Notes: generated by a model from the letters alone, not told the origin. Shown: positions 14,730 through 23,378, numbered from the stretch's first letter. The stretch: 64,000 nucleotides of DNA from Eikenella glucosivorans (GCF_016025525.2 NZ_JACSGR010000003.1:124001-188000), one strand, 5' to 3'. A program made the numbers and translations.

Positions 14730-15632
14730 TCAGGTAGCCTCTGCGGCGGCGGGCGGTTCGGCGAAGCTTTCCTGCAATATCCGAAGCACGGCGGCGATGC
14801 GGGCGGATTGGATGCGGTGCGGGGTAACGGCGTAGAGGGCAACGGCGGGCAGCCGCCATTCGGGCAGCACGATTTGAAGGCTGCCGCTTTGCACGGCGTC
14901 GGCGGCTTCGCCTTGGATGATGAGGGCGAGGCCGAGGCCGGCTTCGCACAGGGGGCGCACGGCGGCGATTTGGTTGCAGCGCAGGCCGCTGCTGATGCTG
15001 AGCGGGCGGCGTTCGCGGCCGCAGGCGAGCTCGAGCTGCGGCGGCTGGTGGTACACCCAGCGGTGGGCGGCGAGGTCGGCGGGCTGGGCGATGGGCGGGG
15101 CGGTTTTCAGGTAGTCGGGGGCGGCGCAGATGCGCCACGGCCATTCGGCGAGCTTGCGGGCGATGAGCTCGGGGGCGTCGAGCGCGTGTTCGCCGCCGCG
15201 CAGGGCGATGTCGATACCGCCTTCGCGCAGGTCGGCGAGGGCTTCACCCAGCTGAAGATCGATTTGCAGGGCGGGGTGCTCGCGGGAGAGGCGCAGCAGG
15301 GCGCGGCGGAAGGCGGCGGCGTTGGCCAGGCCGGTGGGCGCGGCGAGGCGCACGCTGCCGGCGATGTCGGTTTTGAGGCCGGAGAGGGCGAGCCGGGTGT
15401 CGCGCACGGTGGCGAGCAGGCGGCGGCAGTGTTCGCCCAAGACCTGGCCGGCATCGGTGGGGGCGAGGCGGCGGGTGCTGCGGTGCAACAGCTTCACGCC
15501 GTGCAGTTTTTCCAGCCGGCTGATGTGCTGGCTCACGGCAGACGGGGTCATGCCCAGCGCCTGGGCGGCGGCATTCATGCTGCCGTGTTCGAGTACGGCA
15601 GCGAAAGCGAGGAGGGGTTTGAGGTCGTCCAT
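14730..15632 (-). CDS. LysR-family transcriptional regulator
   Basis: 300 residues. HTH at residues 5-64 (AVLEHGSMNAAAQALGMTPSAVSQ, then LEKLHGVKLLHRSTRRLAPT). Effector domain from about residue 90 (GSVRLAAPTGLANAAAFRRAL) with GGIDIALRGG, the same CrgA-like subgroup as the LysR at 3031-3939. The C-terminus AEPPAAAEAT is Ala/Pro-rich; the word DYLKTAPP and the final codons overlap DUS-like sequence. Its target is not evident; it may control the redox regulon to the left or the convergent-region genes nearby. Confidence 0.88.
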   Translation of the reverse strand: MDDLKPLLAFAAVLEHGSMNAAAQALGMTPSAVSQHISRLEKLHGVKLLHRSTRRLAPTDAGQVLGEHCRRLLATVRDTRLALSGLKTDIAGSVRLAAPTGLANAAAFRRALLRLSREHPALQIDLQLGEALADLREGGIDIALRGGEHALDAPELIARKLAEWPWRICAAPDYLKTAPPIAQPADLAAHRWVYHQPPQLELACGRERRPLSISSGLRCNQIAAVRPLCEAGLGLALIIQGEAADAVQSGSLQIVLPEWRLPAVALYAVTPHRIQSARIAAVLRILQESFAEPPAAAEAT

Positions 15633-15638
15633 AACAGT

Positions 15639-15941
15639 TTATTTAAACAAGTTTTTTGTCTTCACCGTATAAGCGCTGCCTTCAAATACGCGTATTTCAA
15701 ACTCGAGCCGTGTGCATATGCTTTCCAAGGGGCGGCGTTTTTTGGCGCTGAGCGTGAGGCTGTCTTGCTCTACGGCGAGCTCGACATTTTTGATGTTTTC
15801 CTCCCGCATGATGCGGCGGATGATTTTGGCCAGCTCGTGGCCGGTTTGGGCGTGTTGCGAGAAAAAGCAGTGTTCGTGGCCGCCTAAACTGGCAAACGAC
15901 AGGCTGAAACGGTTGCCTGCTTGAACAATTTGATTGTGCAT
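15639..15941 (-). CDS. Hypothetical protein
   Basis: 100 residues, not recognised. No signal peptide. The middle part HELAKIIRRIMREENIKNVELAVEQ reads as an alpha/beta segment, and the C-terminus is basic (TVKTKNLFK). It starts 3 bp after the stop of the gene at 15945-16358, so the two are probably cotranscribed and may work together. Lower GC toward its end than its neighbours. Confidence 0.6.
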   Translation of the reverse strand: MHNQIVQAGNRFSLSFASLGGHEHCFFSQHAQTGHELAKIIRRIMREENIKNVELAVEQDSLTLSAKKRRPLESICTRLEFEIRVFEGSAYTVKTKNLFK

Positions 15942-15944
15942 GAT

Positions 15945-16358
15945 TTATGCGCCCAGCAGCCGGTCGAGCAGCTCGTTGGTGAGCAGGCGGTTGGGCTCGC
16001 GCAGCCAGCTGCCGTAGGGCTCGGGGAAGGCGTTGCGGCAGTAGCCGGCGTGGGCGGTAAAGTCGAACACGGCGTGGATGTAGCCGTTGATGTCGAGTGC
16101 GGCGAGGCCGAGGTCTTCGCTCCACAGGATGCTGACTTCGGAAGGGATATGGCGGTCGGCCACGTCTTCCGCGTTGTAGATGTGCAGCGCGTCGAGGATG
16201 CCTTCTTCCTGGTGCACGGCATAGAAATAGCCGGTGCCGCAGTCGTCTTCAAACACCACGCCGTAGGGGCTTTGTTGGAAAAAGGATTCCAACACCAGCT
16301 CTTGGCCGGGGGTGAAGGCTTGCGGCTCGCGGCCGAGGTACAGGGTTTTTTGCGCCAT
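15945..16358 (-). CDS. DUF2251-like protein
   Basis: 137 residues. ESFFQQSPYGVVFEDDCGTGYFYA and ILDALHIYNAEDV resemble the DUF2251 family, acidic cytoplasmic proteins of unknown function found in Proteobacteria, often near toxin-immunity type genes. The assignment is from memory of the pattern, not from a search. GAGCTCC precedes ATG. First gene of a likely two-gene unit with 15639-15941. Confidence 0.65.
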   Translation of the reverse strand: MAQKTLYLGREPQAFTPGQELVLESFFQQSPYGVVFEDDCGTGYFYAVHQEEGILDALHIYNAEDVADRHIPSEVSILWSEDLGLAALDINGYIHAVFDFTAHAGYCRNAFPEPYGSWLREPNRLLTNELLDRLLGA

Positions 16359-16490
16359 GGGGAGCTCCGATTGTTTAGTCCAGCTTCACAGAGTAAACAG
16401 TTTGCGGCGGATTATCAAGCGGCCGGCGTTTCCCTATAATGCGCTCCATCGTGATTTGATTGGTTTTATCCATTATTTAAGGAGCTTGAT

Positions 16491-17150
16491 ATGAAATTCG
16501 CTGTGATTGGTGCCACCGGATATGTGGGCAACGCTGTGGTGCGCGAGCTGGCCTCGCGCGGGCATGAGGTAACTGCGTTTGCGCGCAACACGGGCAAGGT
16601 GTTTGCCGCCCCGAACGTGAAAGCGGTGCAGGCCGATGTGCTGGCTGCCGATTTTGCCGAGCGACTGGCCGGCTTCGATGCGGTGGTGAGTGCGTTCAAC
16701 CCGGGCTGGGCCAACCCGAACATCGGCCGCGATTTCACCGCCGGCTATGTGACGATTCTGGCGGCGGCCAAAGCGGCGAAGGTGCCTTATCTTTTGGCCG
16801 TGGGCGGCGCGGGCAGCCTGTTTGTGGCGCCCGGCGTGCAGCTGATCGACACGCCCGTGTTCCCGAAAGAGATTTTCGACGGGGCAAATGCGGCGCGCAA
16901 CCTGCTGCGCGATTTGCAGGCCGAACACGCCGATGTGAACTGGGCGATGGTGTCCCCGCCGGCCTGCCTCGGCGCCGACGGCGGCTTCAGCGAGGAGCGC
17001 ACCGGCCAATACCGCCTGGGCGGCAACGAGCTTTTGATGGCGGGCGATGCGCCGGCGGGCATCAGCGTGGCCGATTTGGCGATTGCGATTGCGGATGATG
17101 TGGAGAAAAAGGCGCATTTGCACCAGCGCTTTACCGTGGCATCGGTGTAA
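16491..17150 (+). CDS. NAD(P)-binding Rossmann protein (atypical SDR, NmrA-like)
   Basis: 219 residues. MKFAVIGATGYVGNAVVREL carries the GxxGxxG dinucleotide motif of atypical SDRs. FARNTGKV would read the 2'-phosphate of NADPH, and GFDAVVSAFNPGW follows. The catalytic Tyr-x-x-x-Lys is absent, as in NmrA and biliverdin-reductase-B-like members. It is the YwnB/Rv-type 'NAD(P)H-binding' protein often induced with quinone reductases. AAGGAGCTTGAT lies before ATG, and the upstream region has a possible -10 (TATAAT at 16433). Confidence 0.82.
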   Translation: MKFAVIGATGYVGNAVVRELASRGHEVTAFARNTGKVFAAPNVKAVQADVLAADFAERLAGFDAVVSAFNPGWANPNIGRDFTAGYVTILAAAKAAKVPYLLAVGGAGSLFVAPGVQLIDTPVFPKEIFDGANAARNLLRDLQAEHADVNWAMVSPPACLGADGGFSEERTGQYRLGGNELLMAGDAPAGISVADLAIAIADDVEKKAHLHQRFTVASV

Positions 17151-17167
17151 ACGCGGCGGGATGATGG

Positions 17168-17201
17168 AAGGCTACCTGAAATTTTTCAGGTAGCCTTTTT
17201 T
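17168..17201. terminator. Inverted AG-eikDUS pair
   Basis: AAGGCTACCTGAAATTTTTCAGGTAGCCTT has almost no loop and ends in a T-run. It separates the convergent SDR-like gene and the 17222-17752 gene. Confidence 0.75.
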
Positions 17202-17221
17202 GTGCGGGAGAGGGCGGGCGT

Positions 17222-17752
17222 TTATTGCCCGTGTTTTTCGTGCAGCTTGCGGATTTCGTTTTGGAGCCATTCGTGCCAGTCGGGGCGCAGGCGGCGGAGG
17301 GCTTCGCTCCAATAAAGGCAGTCCCGGGCGATGCCGCGCGCGGCTGGGGTGCCGTGGGCGAACATTCGGACAACGAAGGGTTCGAGCGTTTCCGCACTGT
17401 GCCGCATGCCGCCGTGGTCGCCATAGGTGCGGCAGGTTTCGGGGTGGAGCACGTCGAGCAGGGTTTCGACTTCGGGCTGGAGGGCGAGCCATGAGCCGTT
17501 GTCGTCGTCGAGGAGGAGCACGTCGTGCAGCCACCATTTGATGTTTTCTAAGCCTTGAAAGCGTGTGTCGTGCCAGAGCAGGCGCAGGGTGGCGAGTTGG
17601 GCTTCGGTTTCCAGCGTGCCTTGCGGATTGTGGTGGTCGAACAGCCAAACGAGTTCGTAGAGGGCGCGGTTGCGTTTTTTCTCGGGCAGGGTGAGCAGGA
17701 TGTCGCGCACTTGCTCGGGTGTGTGCCATTGGGAGAGGGGGAGTTGGGTCAT
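17222..17752 (-). CDS. Hypothetical protein
   Basis: 176 residues, acidic, Trp- and Leu-rich, no signal peptide or membrane segment. It starts MTQLPLSQWHTPEQVRDIL and ends KLHEKHGQ. Segments such as RGIARDCLYWSEALRRL suggest an all-helical, HEAT-like or immunity-type protein. The family is not recognised. The frame stays open far upstream, but there it reads as Pro/Ser/Thr-rich shadow of the neighbouring gene, so ATG at 17752 is used. Third gene of a same-strand trio with 17820-18488 and 18507-18866. Confidence 0.65.
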   Translation of the reverse strand: MTQLPLSQWHTPEQVRDILLTLPEKKRNRALYELVWLFDHHNPQGTLETEAQLATLRLLWHDTRFQGLENIKWWLHDVLLLDDDNGSWLALQPEVETLLDVLHPETCRTYGDHGGMRHSAETLEPFVVRMFAHGTPAARGIARDCLYWSEALRRLRPDWHEWLQNEIRKLHEKHGQ

Positions 17753-17819
17753 GGGGCGGAGTGTATCTTTAGGTGTGTCGGGCGCGGCAATGCCGGGTTG
17801 GGGCGTTTTCAGGTAGCCT

Positions 17820-18488
17820 TTAATGGTGGGGGACGAATAGGCTGCCGTTGAAGCGGTAGCGGAGGCGGTGTTGGGTGGGGGTGTGCGTGTGGGGGCTGAT
17901 GTGGGGCTGGCTGATGGTGTGACTGCCGGGGTCGTAGAAGAAGTAGTTGTTGGCGTGGCGGCCGCTGTAGCGGAAATGCAGGCGGTGGGTGGGCTCGGCA
18001 TCGGGGGCGGTGTGGATGAGGGGCAGGGGCTGGAATTGTTCGGCGACGAAGTGGAACAGGTGGAGGGATTTTTCGGTGTGTTCGCCATCGCTGTGTTCGG
18101 CGAGGAGGACATAGACGCTGCCGTAGGGGGCGAGGCGGGCGGTGTGCAGGCGTTCGATTCGGCCTGCGGGAATGAGGTCGGGGTGGATTTGGCTGCGGCC
18201 GCCGGGGCTGCGGGATTGGAGCAGGGTGCGGCGGCTGCCCTGGTGTGCCCAGGAGAAGCTGCGCAGGCGGCCGTCTTGGCTGGTGTGGAGGGTGAGGCCG
18301 GCGGCGCGGGCTTTGGGGAAGCGGCAGGCCCAGGATTCGGGGTGTTGCAGGTAGGCGGCAAGCTGGGGGGCGGGGTCGCGGGCCGCGGCGAGATCGGCGG
18401 CGGTGCGGGCGTCGGCTTGGGCGGCGCGGCGGGCGCGCAGGGGGGTGCCGAGGAGGGTTTGCAGGGCGATGAGAGCGTGGCGGAGCAT
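17820..18488 (-). CDS. Hypothetical protein
   Basis: 222 residues, Arg/Ala-rich N-terminus, then a region with beta-type segments (GSVYVLLAEHSDGEHTEKS, RLHFRYSGRHANNYFFYD). No signal peptide and no recognised domain. It starts 18 bp after the stop of the SUKH-like gene and overlaps a DUS at its own stop, so it is probably cotranscribed with it. Confidence 0.6.
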   Translation of the reverse strand: MLRHALIALQTLLGTPLRARRAAQADARTAADLAAARDPAPQLAAYLQHPESWACRFPKARAAGLTLHTSQDGRLRSFSWAHQGSRRTLLQSRSPGGRSQIHPDLIPAGRIERLHTARLAPYGSVYVLLAEHSDGEHTEKSLHLFHFVAEQFQPLPLIHTAPDAEPTHRLHFRYSGRHANNYFFYDPGSHTISQPHISPHTHTPTQHRLRYRFNGSLFVPHH

Positions 18489-18506
18489 GGCGGGGTTTGG
18501 TTTGGG

Positions 18507-18866
18507 CTAGACGATGCCGTCTTCGCGGTTGTATTCGATCATGTCGTTCACGGCTTGGGCGAGCCATACCCAGCAGTCGGGGAATTCTCGGCGCTGCTCC
18601 CAGCCGGGGCCGGCGAAGTCGTGGATGAGCTGGACTTTGCCGCCTTTGCCGATTTCGAAGCAGGCAATGTCGTCGCAGTCGTCCCTTCGGGCAAAGGGAA
18701 TCAGTTTTCTTGTTGGGTAACGGTTTTGCAACCCGTCATAACGGATTTTTGCGCGTTCGGCATCCAACAAATACCAAATATCGAAATCGACTAAATTCAG
18801 CTCGATCATTTTTTTAAATGATTCAGGATATTGGAAGGCGGGGATGTTGAGCATATAGCTTTTCAT
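18507..18866 (-). CDS. SMI1/KNR4 (SUKH) family protein
   Basis: 119 residues. LIPFARRDDCDDIACFEIGK is the typical SUKH core (polar 'P-F-A-x-x-x-x-x-D' strand), and the C-terminus WLAQAVNDMIEYN is the usual terminal helix. SUKH proteins are frequent immunity proteins against polymorphic toxins. No toxin gene is adjacent. AAGGAGCACTCC precedes ATG. First gene of a probable three-gene minus-strand unit. Confidence 0.7.
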   Translation of the reverse strand: MKSYMLNIPAFQYPESFKKMIELNLVDFDIWYLLDAERAKIRYDGLQNRYPTRKLIPFARRDDCDDIACFEIGKGGKVQLIHDFAGPGWEQRREFPDCWVWLAQAVNDMIEYNREDGIV

Positions 18867-18886
18867 GGGAGTGCTCCTTATGCTGA

Positions 18887-18943
18887 GGCTACCTGAAAAT
18901 CAGGATGGCGGGAAAGTGCTTATTGTTTTTCAGGTAGCCTTCG
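18887..18943. repeat. Inverted AG-eikDUS pair
   Basis: AGGCTACCTGAAAATC at about 18887 and TTTTTCAGGTAGCCTT at about 18930, upstream of the SUKH gene and downstream of the methyltransferase gene. Confidence 0.55.
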
Positions 18944-19004
18944 GCACGGCGAAATGTGGTTTCAACGGAGTTGCGGCCCGGCAAAATATCCGTATCGGCG
19001 CGGC

Positions 19005-19037
19005 GCAAAAAACAGCAGGGGCAAACCTGCTGTTTTG
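19005..19037 (-). terminator. Rho-independent terminator of the MetE-like gene
   Basis: On the minus strand AAAACAGCAGG pairs with CCTGCTGTTTT across a 6-nt loop and is followed by T residues. It lies 9 bp after the stop codon and is independent of DUS sequence. Confidence 0.8.
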
Positions 19038-19045
19038 CTTGGCAA

Positions 19046-20143
19046 TCAGTCTTCGCCCCACACTTCTTTGGCGATTTCTTCCACCAGCCGCACTTTCGCC
19101 CACTGCTGCGCTTCGGTCATGATGTTGCCCTCTTCGGTGGAGGCGAAACCGCATTGCGGGCTCAAGGCCAACTGTTCCAGCGGCACGATTTGCGCGGCTT
19201 CGGCAATGCGCGCCTTCACAGCGGCTTTGTCTTCCAGCTCGGGGAATTTGGAGGTGATCAAACCCAGCACGATGCGGCCTTTGTGCGAATTGTCGTTGAA
19301 ATATTTCAGGGGCTCGAAGCCGCCGCTGCGCTCGTTGTCGTATTCGAGGAAATAGCCGTCATAAGCCGTTTTGCCGAACAAATCGGGCGCCACGGGGTCA
19401 TACGCGCCGCTCAAAAGGTAAGACGATTTGTAGTTGCCGCGACAAACGTGGGTGGTGATGGTCATGCCGGCGGGTTTGTCGGCCAAAATGGCCTGCACGT
19501 TTTCCAGCGCGTAGCGTTTGCTGTCTTCAAAATCGAAATCGGGCTTGCCGTAGTTGTTGCACAGCGTGCCCCAATACACGTCGTCGATTTGCAGGTAGCG
19601 GCAGCCGGCGTCGTAGAAGGCGCGGATGGCGTCTTTATAGGTTTGGCGCACGTCTTCGGCGAAGGCCTGTTTGCTTGCATACACGCCGGTGTCCCAAATA
19701 AAGGGGTACATCAGTTGGTTGGGGCTGGGGATGGTGTATTTCACGATGCCGCGCCCGCCCACGATTTCGGCCAGCGATTGATAGTGCCGGATAAACGGAT
19801 GCTCAGGATTCCACGATACTTTGCCGTTGCAGCGGGTGTTGTATTTGCGGACTTCGGTGCCTTTGAAAGCGTAGGCCTGCTCGGGGACAAAGCCTTCGAT
19901 GCCGTTGAGGTTTTCGAGGAAGTCGATGTGCCACCAGGAGCGGCGGAATTCGCCGTCGGTGATGACTTGGATACCGGCGTCGAGCTGCTCTTGCACCAGT
20001 TTGGCGATTTCTTGGTCTTCCACGCGGGTGAGCGCTTCGCGGCTGATTTTGCCTGCGGCAAAATCAGCGCGGGCCTGTTTGAGCGCAGCGGTGCGCAGAT
20101 AGCTGCCGACGGTGTCGGCGTGCAGGGGGAGGATTTTGCTCAT
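19046..20143 (-). CDS. Cobalamin-independent methionine synthase II-like methyltransferase
   Basis: 365 residues, corresponding to the catalytic C-terminal half of MetE (YxjG/YxjH type). YLQIDDVYWGTLC holds the Asp cluster, HVCRGNYKSSY the Zn-binding His-x-Cys, GLITSKFPELED the second half of the barrel, and LSPQCGFAST the final Zn-binding Cys. It should transfer a methyl group to homocysteine, possibly from a folate or another donor, in the cytoplasm. AAAGGACATCCC precedes ATG. Monocistronic with its own terminator. Confidence 0.88.
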   Translation of the reverse strand: MSKILPLHADTVGSYLRTAALKQARADFAAGKISREALTRVEDQEIAKLVQEQLDAGIQVITDGEFRRSWWHIDFLENLNGIEGFVPEQAYAFKGTEVRKYNTRCNGKVSWNPEHPFIRHYQSLAEIVGGRGIVKYTIPSPNQLMYPFIWDTGVYASKQAFAEDVRQTYKDAIRAFYDAGCRYLQIDDVYWGTLCNNYGKPDFDFEDSKRYALENVQAILADKPAGMTITTHVCRGNYKSSYLLSGAYDPVAPDLFGKTAYDGYFLEYDNERSGGFEPLKYFNDNSHKGRIVLGLITSKFPELEDKAAVKARIAEAAQIVPLEQLALSPQCGFASTEEGNIMTEAQQWAKVRLVEEIAKEVWGED

Positions 20144-20281
20144 GGGATGTCCTTTATGCTGAGAGGGAAGGTGTAATGCTAACGGCTGGCGGCGGGGTTG
20201 TGCAAACGGAGAATGGGCTTTTATTGCGCAAAAACTTGGATTTCAGCGGAACTTGTTTCAGGTAGCCTTTGCGGGAAGGGA

Positions 20282-20337
20282 AAGGCTACCTGAAAAATCG
20301 AGCGGCATAAAACCGTTGCAGATTTTCAGGTAGCCTC
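20282..20337. terminator. Inverted AG-eikDUS pair 3' of copA
   Basis: AAGGCTACCTGAAAAATC and GATTTTCAGGTAGCCTC flank about 24 nt just after the copA stop codon; a further inverted-orientation DUS lies at about 20258. Confidence 0.6.
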
Positions 20338-20347
20338 TTACTTCGCC

Positions 20348-22513
20348 TCAATCAATCTTCACCCGTTTCAACCTCAAAGCATTGCCCAACACGGAAACCG
20401 AGCTGGCTGCCATGGCCGCGCCTGCAATGACGGGGCTGAGGAAGCCGAAGGCGGCGAGCGGAATGCCCAAGATGTTGTAGAAGAAGGCGAAAAACAGGTT
20501 TTGCTTGATGTTTTTCAGCGTTGCCTGAGACACCAGCAGGGCATCGACCAATTGATTGACCGAATGCTGCATCAGGGTGGCGGAGGCGGTGTGTTCGGCG
20601 ACGTCCGCGCCGCCTTTCATGGCGAAGCTGACGTTGGCGGCGGCAAGCGCGGGGGCGTCGTTGATGCCGTCGCCGACCATGGCTACGGTTTTGCCGGCGG
20701 CTTTGAGTTTCTGCACTTCGGCGGCTTTGTCGCGCGGACTCATGTTGCCGAAGGCGTGGGCGATGCCCAGTTGTGCGGCGATGTAGCCGACCGTGCCTGG
20801 GTTGTCGCCGCTCATAATATAAACATCAATGTTGTGTTTTTTCAGACGGCCTATGGCTTCGACGGCATCGGCTTTGAGTGTGTCGGCAAGGGCGAACGCG
20901 CCGATCGGTTTGTCGTTGACGGCGACGGCGACGATGCTGGCGATGTGCCAAACGTCGTCTGAAAGGTTTTCAGGTAGCCTTAAACCGACGTAATCGGGTT
21001 TGCCCGCTTTGACCGAACCTATGCCTTCGATTTCGGCGGCAATGCCTGCGCCGACTGCGGTTTGCGCATCTTGTGCGGCGGGGATGTCCAAACCGCGCGC
21101 GCGGGCGGCATCGACGATGGCCCGGGCGAGCGGGTGGGTGGCGGTCTGTTCGACGGCGGCGGCGATGCGGTACAAAGCGTCTTCGTCAAAACCGCCTTGG
21201 GGCGCAAGCCAAACGGCGGCGACTTGCGGTTTGCCTTCGGTCAGCGTGCCGGTTTTGTCCAAGACGACGGTATCGACGTGGGCGGATTCTTCCATAGACG
21301 CGGCGTCTTTAAACCAGATGCCGTGTTTCACCGCCTTGCCCATGCCGACCATAATCGCGGCGGGCGTGGCCAAACCGAGCGCACACGGGCAGGCGATGAC
21401 CAAGACGGCGACGGCGTGCATCAGCGCGACCGTCCAATCGCCTTTGACCAGCCAAGTGCCGACAAAGGTCAAAAGCGCGATGCCGACCACAGTCGGGACG
21501 AACACGGCCGCCGCTTTGTCCGCCACGCGCGCAATCGGTGCTTTGCTGCCCTGCGCTTCGGAAAGCGCGTTCATCATGTCGCCGAGCAGGGTTTGGCTGC
21601 CCAATTGGGTGGCGCGGTACACCACGCTGCCGTCAGTCATCAGCGCGCCCGCCAGCACTTTGCCGCCCGCTTTTTTCTCTTCCGGATTGGATTCGCCGGT
21701 CAGGTGGCTTTCATCCGCCCAGCCGCTGCCGCTCTCCACGATGCCGTCGGCGGCAATGCGTTCGCCGTGGTTGGCGCGGATAAGGTCGCCGATTTGCACC
21801 TGGTCGATGGGAAGCTGCTTCCATTCGCCGTCGCGCTGCACGTTCACCTGAGTTGGCGTCAGTTTCAGCATCAAAGACAGGCTGTTCAGGCTGGATTTTT
21901 TGGTGCGGTGTTCCAAAAATTTGCCCAGCGATACAAAGCCGATGACCATCACGCCCGCTTCAAAATAAACGTGCGACATCCCGCTATGCCCCATCGCGCG
22001 GTGGTGGAACAGCATATAGGCGGAATAGAGGTAAATCGACACCGTGCCGATGGTAACCAGCACATCCATATTCGCCAGCCCGCCCTTAATGCTCGCCCAC
22101 GCGCTTTTGTAAAACGGCACGGCCAGCCAAAGCTGCACCACGCTCGCCAGTGCAAACTGCCACAAAGGCGGCAGCATCCAGTCGTGCCGACCGACCATCA
22201 TCCCTGCCATACCGATTAAAAACGGGACATTGATGGCAAACAGCAGCCACAGCCGCCAGCCGATATGTGCAGCTTCTTCAGGCTGCGGCAGCGCATCGGT
22301 TTTTTCCTTCGCGCCGTAACCCGTTTTCTCGATGATTTTGGCGATGTCGGCGACGGAAGTTTTGCTGTCGTCAAACGTAACCTGCGCCTCCTCGCTGGCG
22401 AAGTTCACCCCCGCCGATTCGACAAAATCTTTCTTGTTCAATACCTTCTCGATACGCGAAGCACAAGCCTGACAGGTCATGCCTTCGATTTGGAAGCGGA
22501 CTTTTTGTTGCAT
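20348..22513 (-). CDS. copA: Copper-exporting P1B-type ATPase
   Basis: 721 residues. One N-terminal heavy-metal domain (GMTCQACASRIE, CxxC), the actuator motif TGES, the membrane metal site CPCALGLATP in TM6, phosphorylation site DKTGTLTEG, the nucleotide-binding HP (ATHPLARA) and hinge MVGDGINDAPAL are all intact. It pumps Cu(I) across the inner membrane. A DUS inside the N-domain is translated as LRLPENLS. It lies 98 bp after copZ, so it is probably cotranscribed from the CueR promoter at 22894-22924. Confidence 0.95.
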   Translation of the reverse strand: MQQKVRFQIEGMTCQACASRIEKVLNKKDFVESAGVNFASEEAQVTFDDSKTSVADIAKIIEKTGYGAKEKTDALPQPEEAAHIGWRLWLLFAINVPFLIGMAGMMVGRHDWMLPPLWQFALASVVQLWLAVPFYKSAWASIKGGLANMDVLVTIGTVSIYLYSAYMLFHHRAMGHSGMSHVYFEAGVMVIGFVSLGKFLEHRTKKSSLNSLSLMLKLTPTQVNVQRDGEWKQLPIDQVQIGDLIRANHGERIAADGIVESGSGWADESHLTGESNPEEKKAGGKVLAGALMTDGSVVYRATQLGSQTLLGDMMNALSEAQGSKAPIARVADKAAAVFVPTVVGIALLTFVGTWLVKGDWTVALMHAVAVLVIACPCALGLATPAAIMVGMGKAVKHGIWFKDAASMEESAHVDTVVLDKTGTLTEGKPQVAAVWLAPQGGFDEDALYRIAAAVEQTATHPLARAIVDAARARGLDIPAAQDAQTAVGAGIAAEIEGIGSVKAGKPDYVGLRLPENLSDDVWHIASIVAVAVNDKPIGAFALADTLKADAVEAIGRLKKHNIDVYIMSGDNPGTVGYIAAQLGIAHAFGNMSPRDKAAEVQKLKAAGKTVAMVGDGINDAPALAAANVSFAMKGGADVAEHTASATLMQHSVNQLVDALLVSQATLKNIKQNLFFAFFYNILGIPLAAFGFLSPVIAGAAMAASSVSVLGNALRLKRVKID

Positions 22514-22542
22514 GGTTTTTCCTCTTGTGCGGGAGGCTACCT

Positions 22543-22600
22543 GAAAAATGGTTGGGCTGTTTTAACTTGGATGAAGCTAGGTTTTTTCAGGTAGCCTGAG
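22543..22600. repeat. Inverted AG-eikDUS pair between copZ and copA
   Basis: AGGCTACCTGAAAAAT at about 22533 and TTTTTTCAGGTAGCCT at about 22584, with TTTTAACTTGGATGAAGC, a degenerate TTCAACGAAGT repeat, between. It could attenuate copA relative to copZ expression. Confidence 0.45.
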
Positions 22601-22611
22601 GTTCGGCAGGC

Positions 22612-22821
22612 TTACACAGCCGCATCGTAGCCGCCGTCTTCCACGGCTTCAATCAGCGCGGCGGCATTGGTTTTCGCCGGGTCGAATTCGATAACGGCGT
22701 TTTTCTTTTCCAGGTTCACTTCGGCTTTGGCCACGCCTTCGGTGTTTTCCAAAATGCGGGTTACGCTTTTCACGCAGCCGCCGCAGGTCATGCCGCCGAT
22801 GTTTAAAGTGATGGTTTGCAT
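22612..22821 (-). CDS. copZ: Copper chaperone CopZ-like heavy-metal-binding protein
   Basis: 69 residues, a complete HMA fold. ITLNIGGMTCGGCVKSVTRIL contains MTCGGC, and AVEDGGYDAAV is the usual end. It delivers Cu(I) to CopA in the cytoplasm. AAAGGAAAT lies before ATG; the upstream in-frame codons overlap the CueR promoter and are not used. First gene of the copZ-copA unit. Confidence 0.9.
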   Translation of the reverse strand: MQTITLNIGGMTCGGCVKSVTRILENTEGVAKAEVNLEKKNAVIEFDPAKTNAAALIEAVEDGGYDAAV

Positions 22822-22893
22822 AGGGATTTCCTTTCTGTTTTCAGGTAGCCATAAATAATGGGGGGCGGGCTTGTTTTCCCGCCGTGTGCCGCC

Positions 22894-22924
22894 ACTATAA
22901 AGCTTCACCCCGAGTAAAGGTCAA
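22894..22924 (-). promoter_or_regulatory. CueR-type promoter of copZ-copA
   Basis: On the minus strand -35 TTGACC (22919-22924) and -10 TATAGT (22894-22899) are separated by 19 bp. This over-long spacer with a central dyad (TTTACTCGGGGTGAAG) is the hallmark of promoters untwisted by MerR-family activators. The cueR start codon lies only 6 bp beyond the -35, so regulator and target are divergent and tightly coupled. Confidence 0.85.
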
Positions 22925-22929
22925 GCCTT

Positions 22930-23322
22930 ATGATGAACATCAGCCAGGCCGCTGCCGAAAGCGGCCTTTCCGCCAAGCAAATCCGCGATTATGAAAAGCA
23001 CGGCCTGCTCGCCCCTGCCGAGCGCAGCGAAGCGGGCTACCGCCGCTACGGCCAGGACGACCTCGCCCGCCTGCGCTTTATCCGCCACGCGCGCGAAGTG
23101 GGCTTTTCGCTGCCGCAAATCGGCCGCCTGCTGCATTTGCAAGACAACCCGCAGCGCACCAGCCGCGAAGTGAAGGCGCTTGCCGCGCAGCACATCGCCG
23201 AGCTGGAAGCGCAAATCGGCAAACTGCAAAACATGGTGGCCGAGCTGCAACGCTGGCACGATGCCTGCGCGGGCAGCGATTGCCCGGAATGCGCGATTTT
23301 GTCGGGATTGGGGGAGGATTAG
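22930..23322 (+). CDS. cueR: MerR-family copper-responsive regulator CueR
   Basis: 130 residues. HTH at the N-terminus (NISQAAAESGLSAKQIRDYEKHGLL), then the wing motif GYRRYGQDDLARLRFI and a dimer coiled coil. The metal loop CAGSDCPECAIL has Cys residues spaced as in the CueR/ActP group. The regulator turns on copZ-copA when Cu(I) is bound. ATG occurs twice in tandem (22930 and 22933). The start sits right against the divergent target promoter. Confidence 0.9.
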   Translation: MMNISQAAAESGLSAKQIRDYEKHGLLAPAERSEAGYRRYGQDDLARLRFIRHAREVGFSLPQIGRLLHLQDNPQRTSREVKALAAQHIAELEAQIGKLQNMVAELQRWHDACAGSDCPECAILSGLGED

Positions 23323-23343
23323 GCCGCGCGTGCGGAAGGGGAA

Positions 23344-23378
23344 AAGGCTACCTGAAAAATGGTTTTCAGGTAGCCTTT
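23344..23378. terminator. Inverted AG-eikDUS pair between cueR and the SRPBCC gene
   Basis: AAGGCTACCTGAAAAATGG and GGTTTTCAGGTAGCCTTT form a compact hairpin at the convergence of the two genes, acting as a bidirectional terminator. Confidence 0.8.

Noticed and set aside
17222..18361. Single long minus-strand gene covering two smaller ones
   Set aside because: The upstream half reads as a Pro/Ser/Thr-rich shadow of the 17820-18488 gene; the convincing protein begins at 17752.
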